DNA of 5,627 bases, taken from assembly GCA_021647145.1 (NCBI GenBank), contig JAKIVF010000165.1, positions 1-5,627 on the forward strand, written 5' to 3'. The stretch is from Methylococcaceae bacterium. Lineage in GTDB: Bacteria > Pseudomonadota > Gammaproteobacteria > Methylococcales > Methylomonadaceae. This document shows, in pieces, positions 5,481 to 5,627 of this stretch (its first letter is position 1; the number at the start of each line of letters is the position of its first letter). The notes beneath the pieces are model-generated. The model saw nothing but the letters and a program-made list of their open reading frames with translations, ran no database searches and was not told where the DNA came from. Position numbers and translations under genes: made by a program.

Positions 5481-5509
5481 TTGAACTTGTTGCCCTTACC
5501 TTATATGAT
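5481..5509 (+). promoter_or_regulatory. Candidate sigma-70 promoter for tpiA
   Basis: TTGAAC (5481–5486) and TATGAT (5504–5509) are separated by 17 bp, matching the -35 and -10 consensus at four and five of six positions. It starts two bases after the glmM stop and would give a start near 5516, with a leader of about 24 bases containing GGAG. No terminator separates glmM from tpiA, so read-through from glmM is also likely. Confidence 0.5.
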
Positions 5510-5539
5510 AAGCTGTTTAGTTTTTCTTGGAGTTATGTA

Positions 5540-5627
5540 ATGCGTCAATCTCTAGTGATGGGTAATTGGAAAATGAACGGTTTACGTTCGGATGGTTTAG
5601 CATTAGCAAATGCAATTTCTGCTGGCT
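5540..5627 (+). CDS. tpiA: Triosephosphate isomerase, N-terminal end (partial)
   Basis: The first 29 codons run off the right edge of the window. 'MRQSLVMGNWKMNG' is the characteristic N-terminus of triosephosphate isomerase, with N9 and K11 corresponding to the conserved active-site Asn and Lys of the first beta strand. The enzyme interconverts dihydroxyacetone phosphate and glyceraldehyde-3-phosphate in glycolysis and gluconeogenesis. The ATG at 5540 has GGAG (5529–5532) seven bases upstream; the nearer ATG at 5535 is followed at once by TAA. tpiA after glmM is the order known in Pseudomonas and several related gammaproteobacteria, where secG usually follows. Confidence 0.92.
   Translation, partial: MRQSLVMGNWKMNGLRSDGLALANAISAG

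Noticed and set aside
5476..5525. Terminator between glmM and tpiA
   Set aside because: AGCTT/AAGCT could pair only across a loop of about 27 bases, and the following T stretch is interrupted; no convincing hairpin forms.

Overview
The window is a conserved housekeeping block from a low-GC (AT-rich by eye) gammaproteobacterium. The gene order carB–greA–yhbY(reverse)–rlmE–ftsH–glmM–tpiA is the arrangement known from Pseudomonas-like and related gammaproteobacteria. The proteins align by eye with their Escherichia coli counterparts almost without gaps. The sequence does not fix the genus. A/T-rich spacers, A/T homopolymers inside genes and mostly A/T third positions would fit a Legionellales/Thiotrichales-type organism or a host-associated lineage, but this is inference.

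Layout. Bases 1–253 are the last 83 codons of carB (carbamoyl-phosphate synthase large subunit), followed by a terminator-like hairpin (283–323). greA (351–830) encodes the transcript-cleavage factor. yhbY (857–1141, reverse, GTG start) encodes a CRM-domain ribosome-assembly protein. It converges on greA and diverges from rlmE (1189–1806), the 23S rRNA U2552 2'-O-methyltransferase gene. A 302-base gap (1807–2108) holds the most unusual DNA in the window: a perfect 28-bp inverted repeat with an 18-base loop (1839–1912), an adjacent 12-bp palindrome containing TATAAT, 8-bp-period short repeats, and an extended -10 promoter. ftsH (2109–4049) has a TTG start and ends at a strong intrinsic terminator (4070–4101). 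glmM (4144–5478) and the first 29 codons of tpiA (5540–5627) finish the window.

The genes serve pyrimidine/arginine precursor supply (carB), transcription elongation (greA), 50S subunit maturation (yhbY, rlmE), membrane-protein quality control (ftsH), cell-wall precursor synthesis (glmM) and glycolysis (tpiA). The rlmE–ftsH pairing is a classic one; in E. coli both are heat-shock genes. No convincing heat-shock promoter is visible here. folP, which usually lies between ftsH and glmM, is absent, and a terminator occupies the gap, so glmM probably has its own transcription start.

I see no previously undescribed protein system: all seven genes are recognisable core genes. The points worth following up are the long inverted repeat before ftsH, the missing folP, and the atypical translation starts of rlmE, ftsH and glmM.
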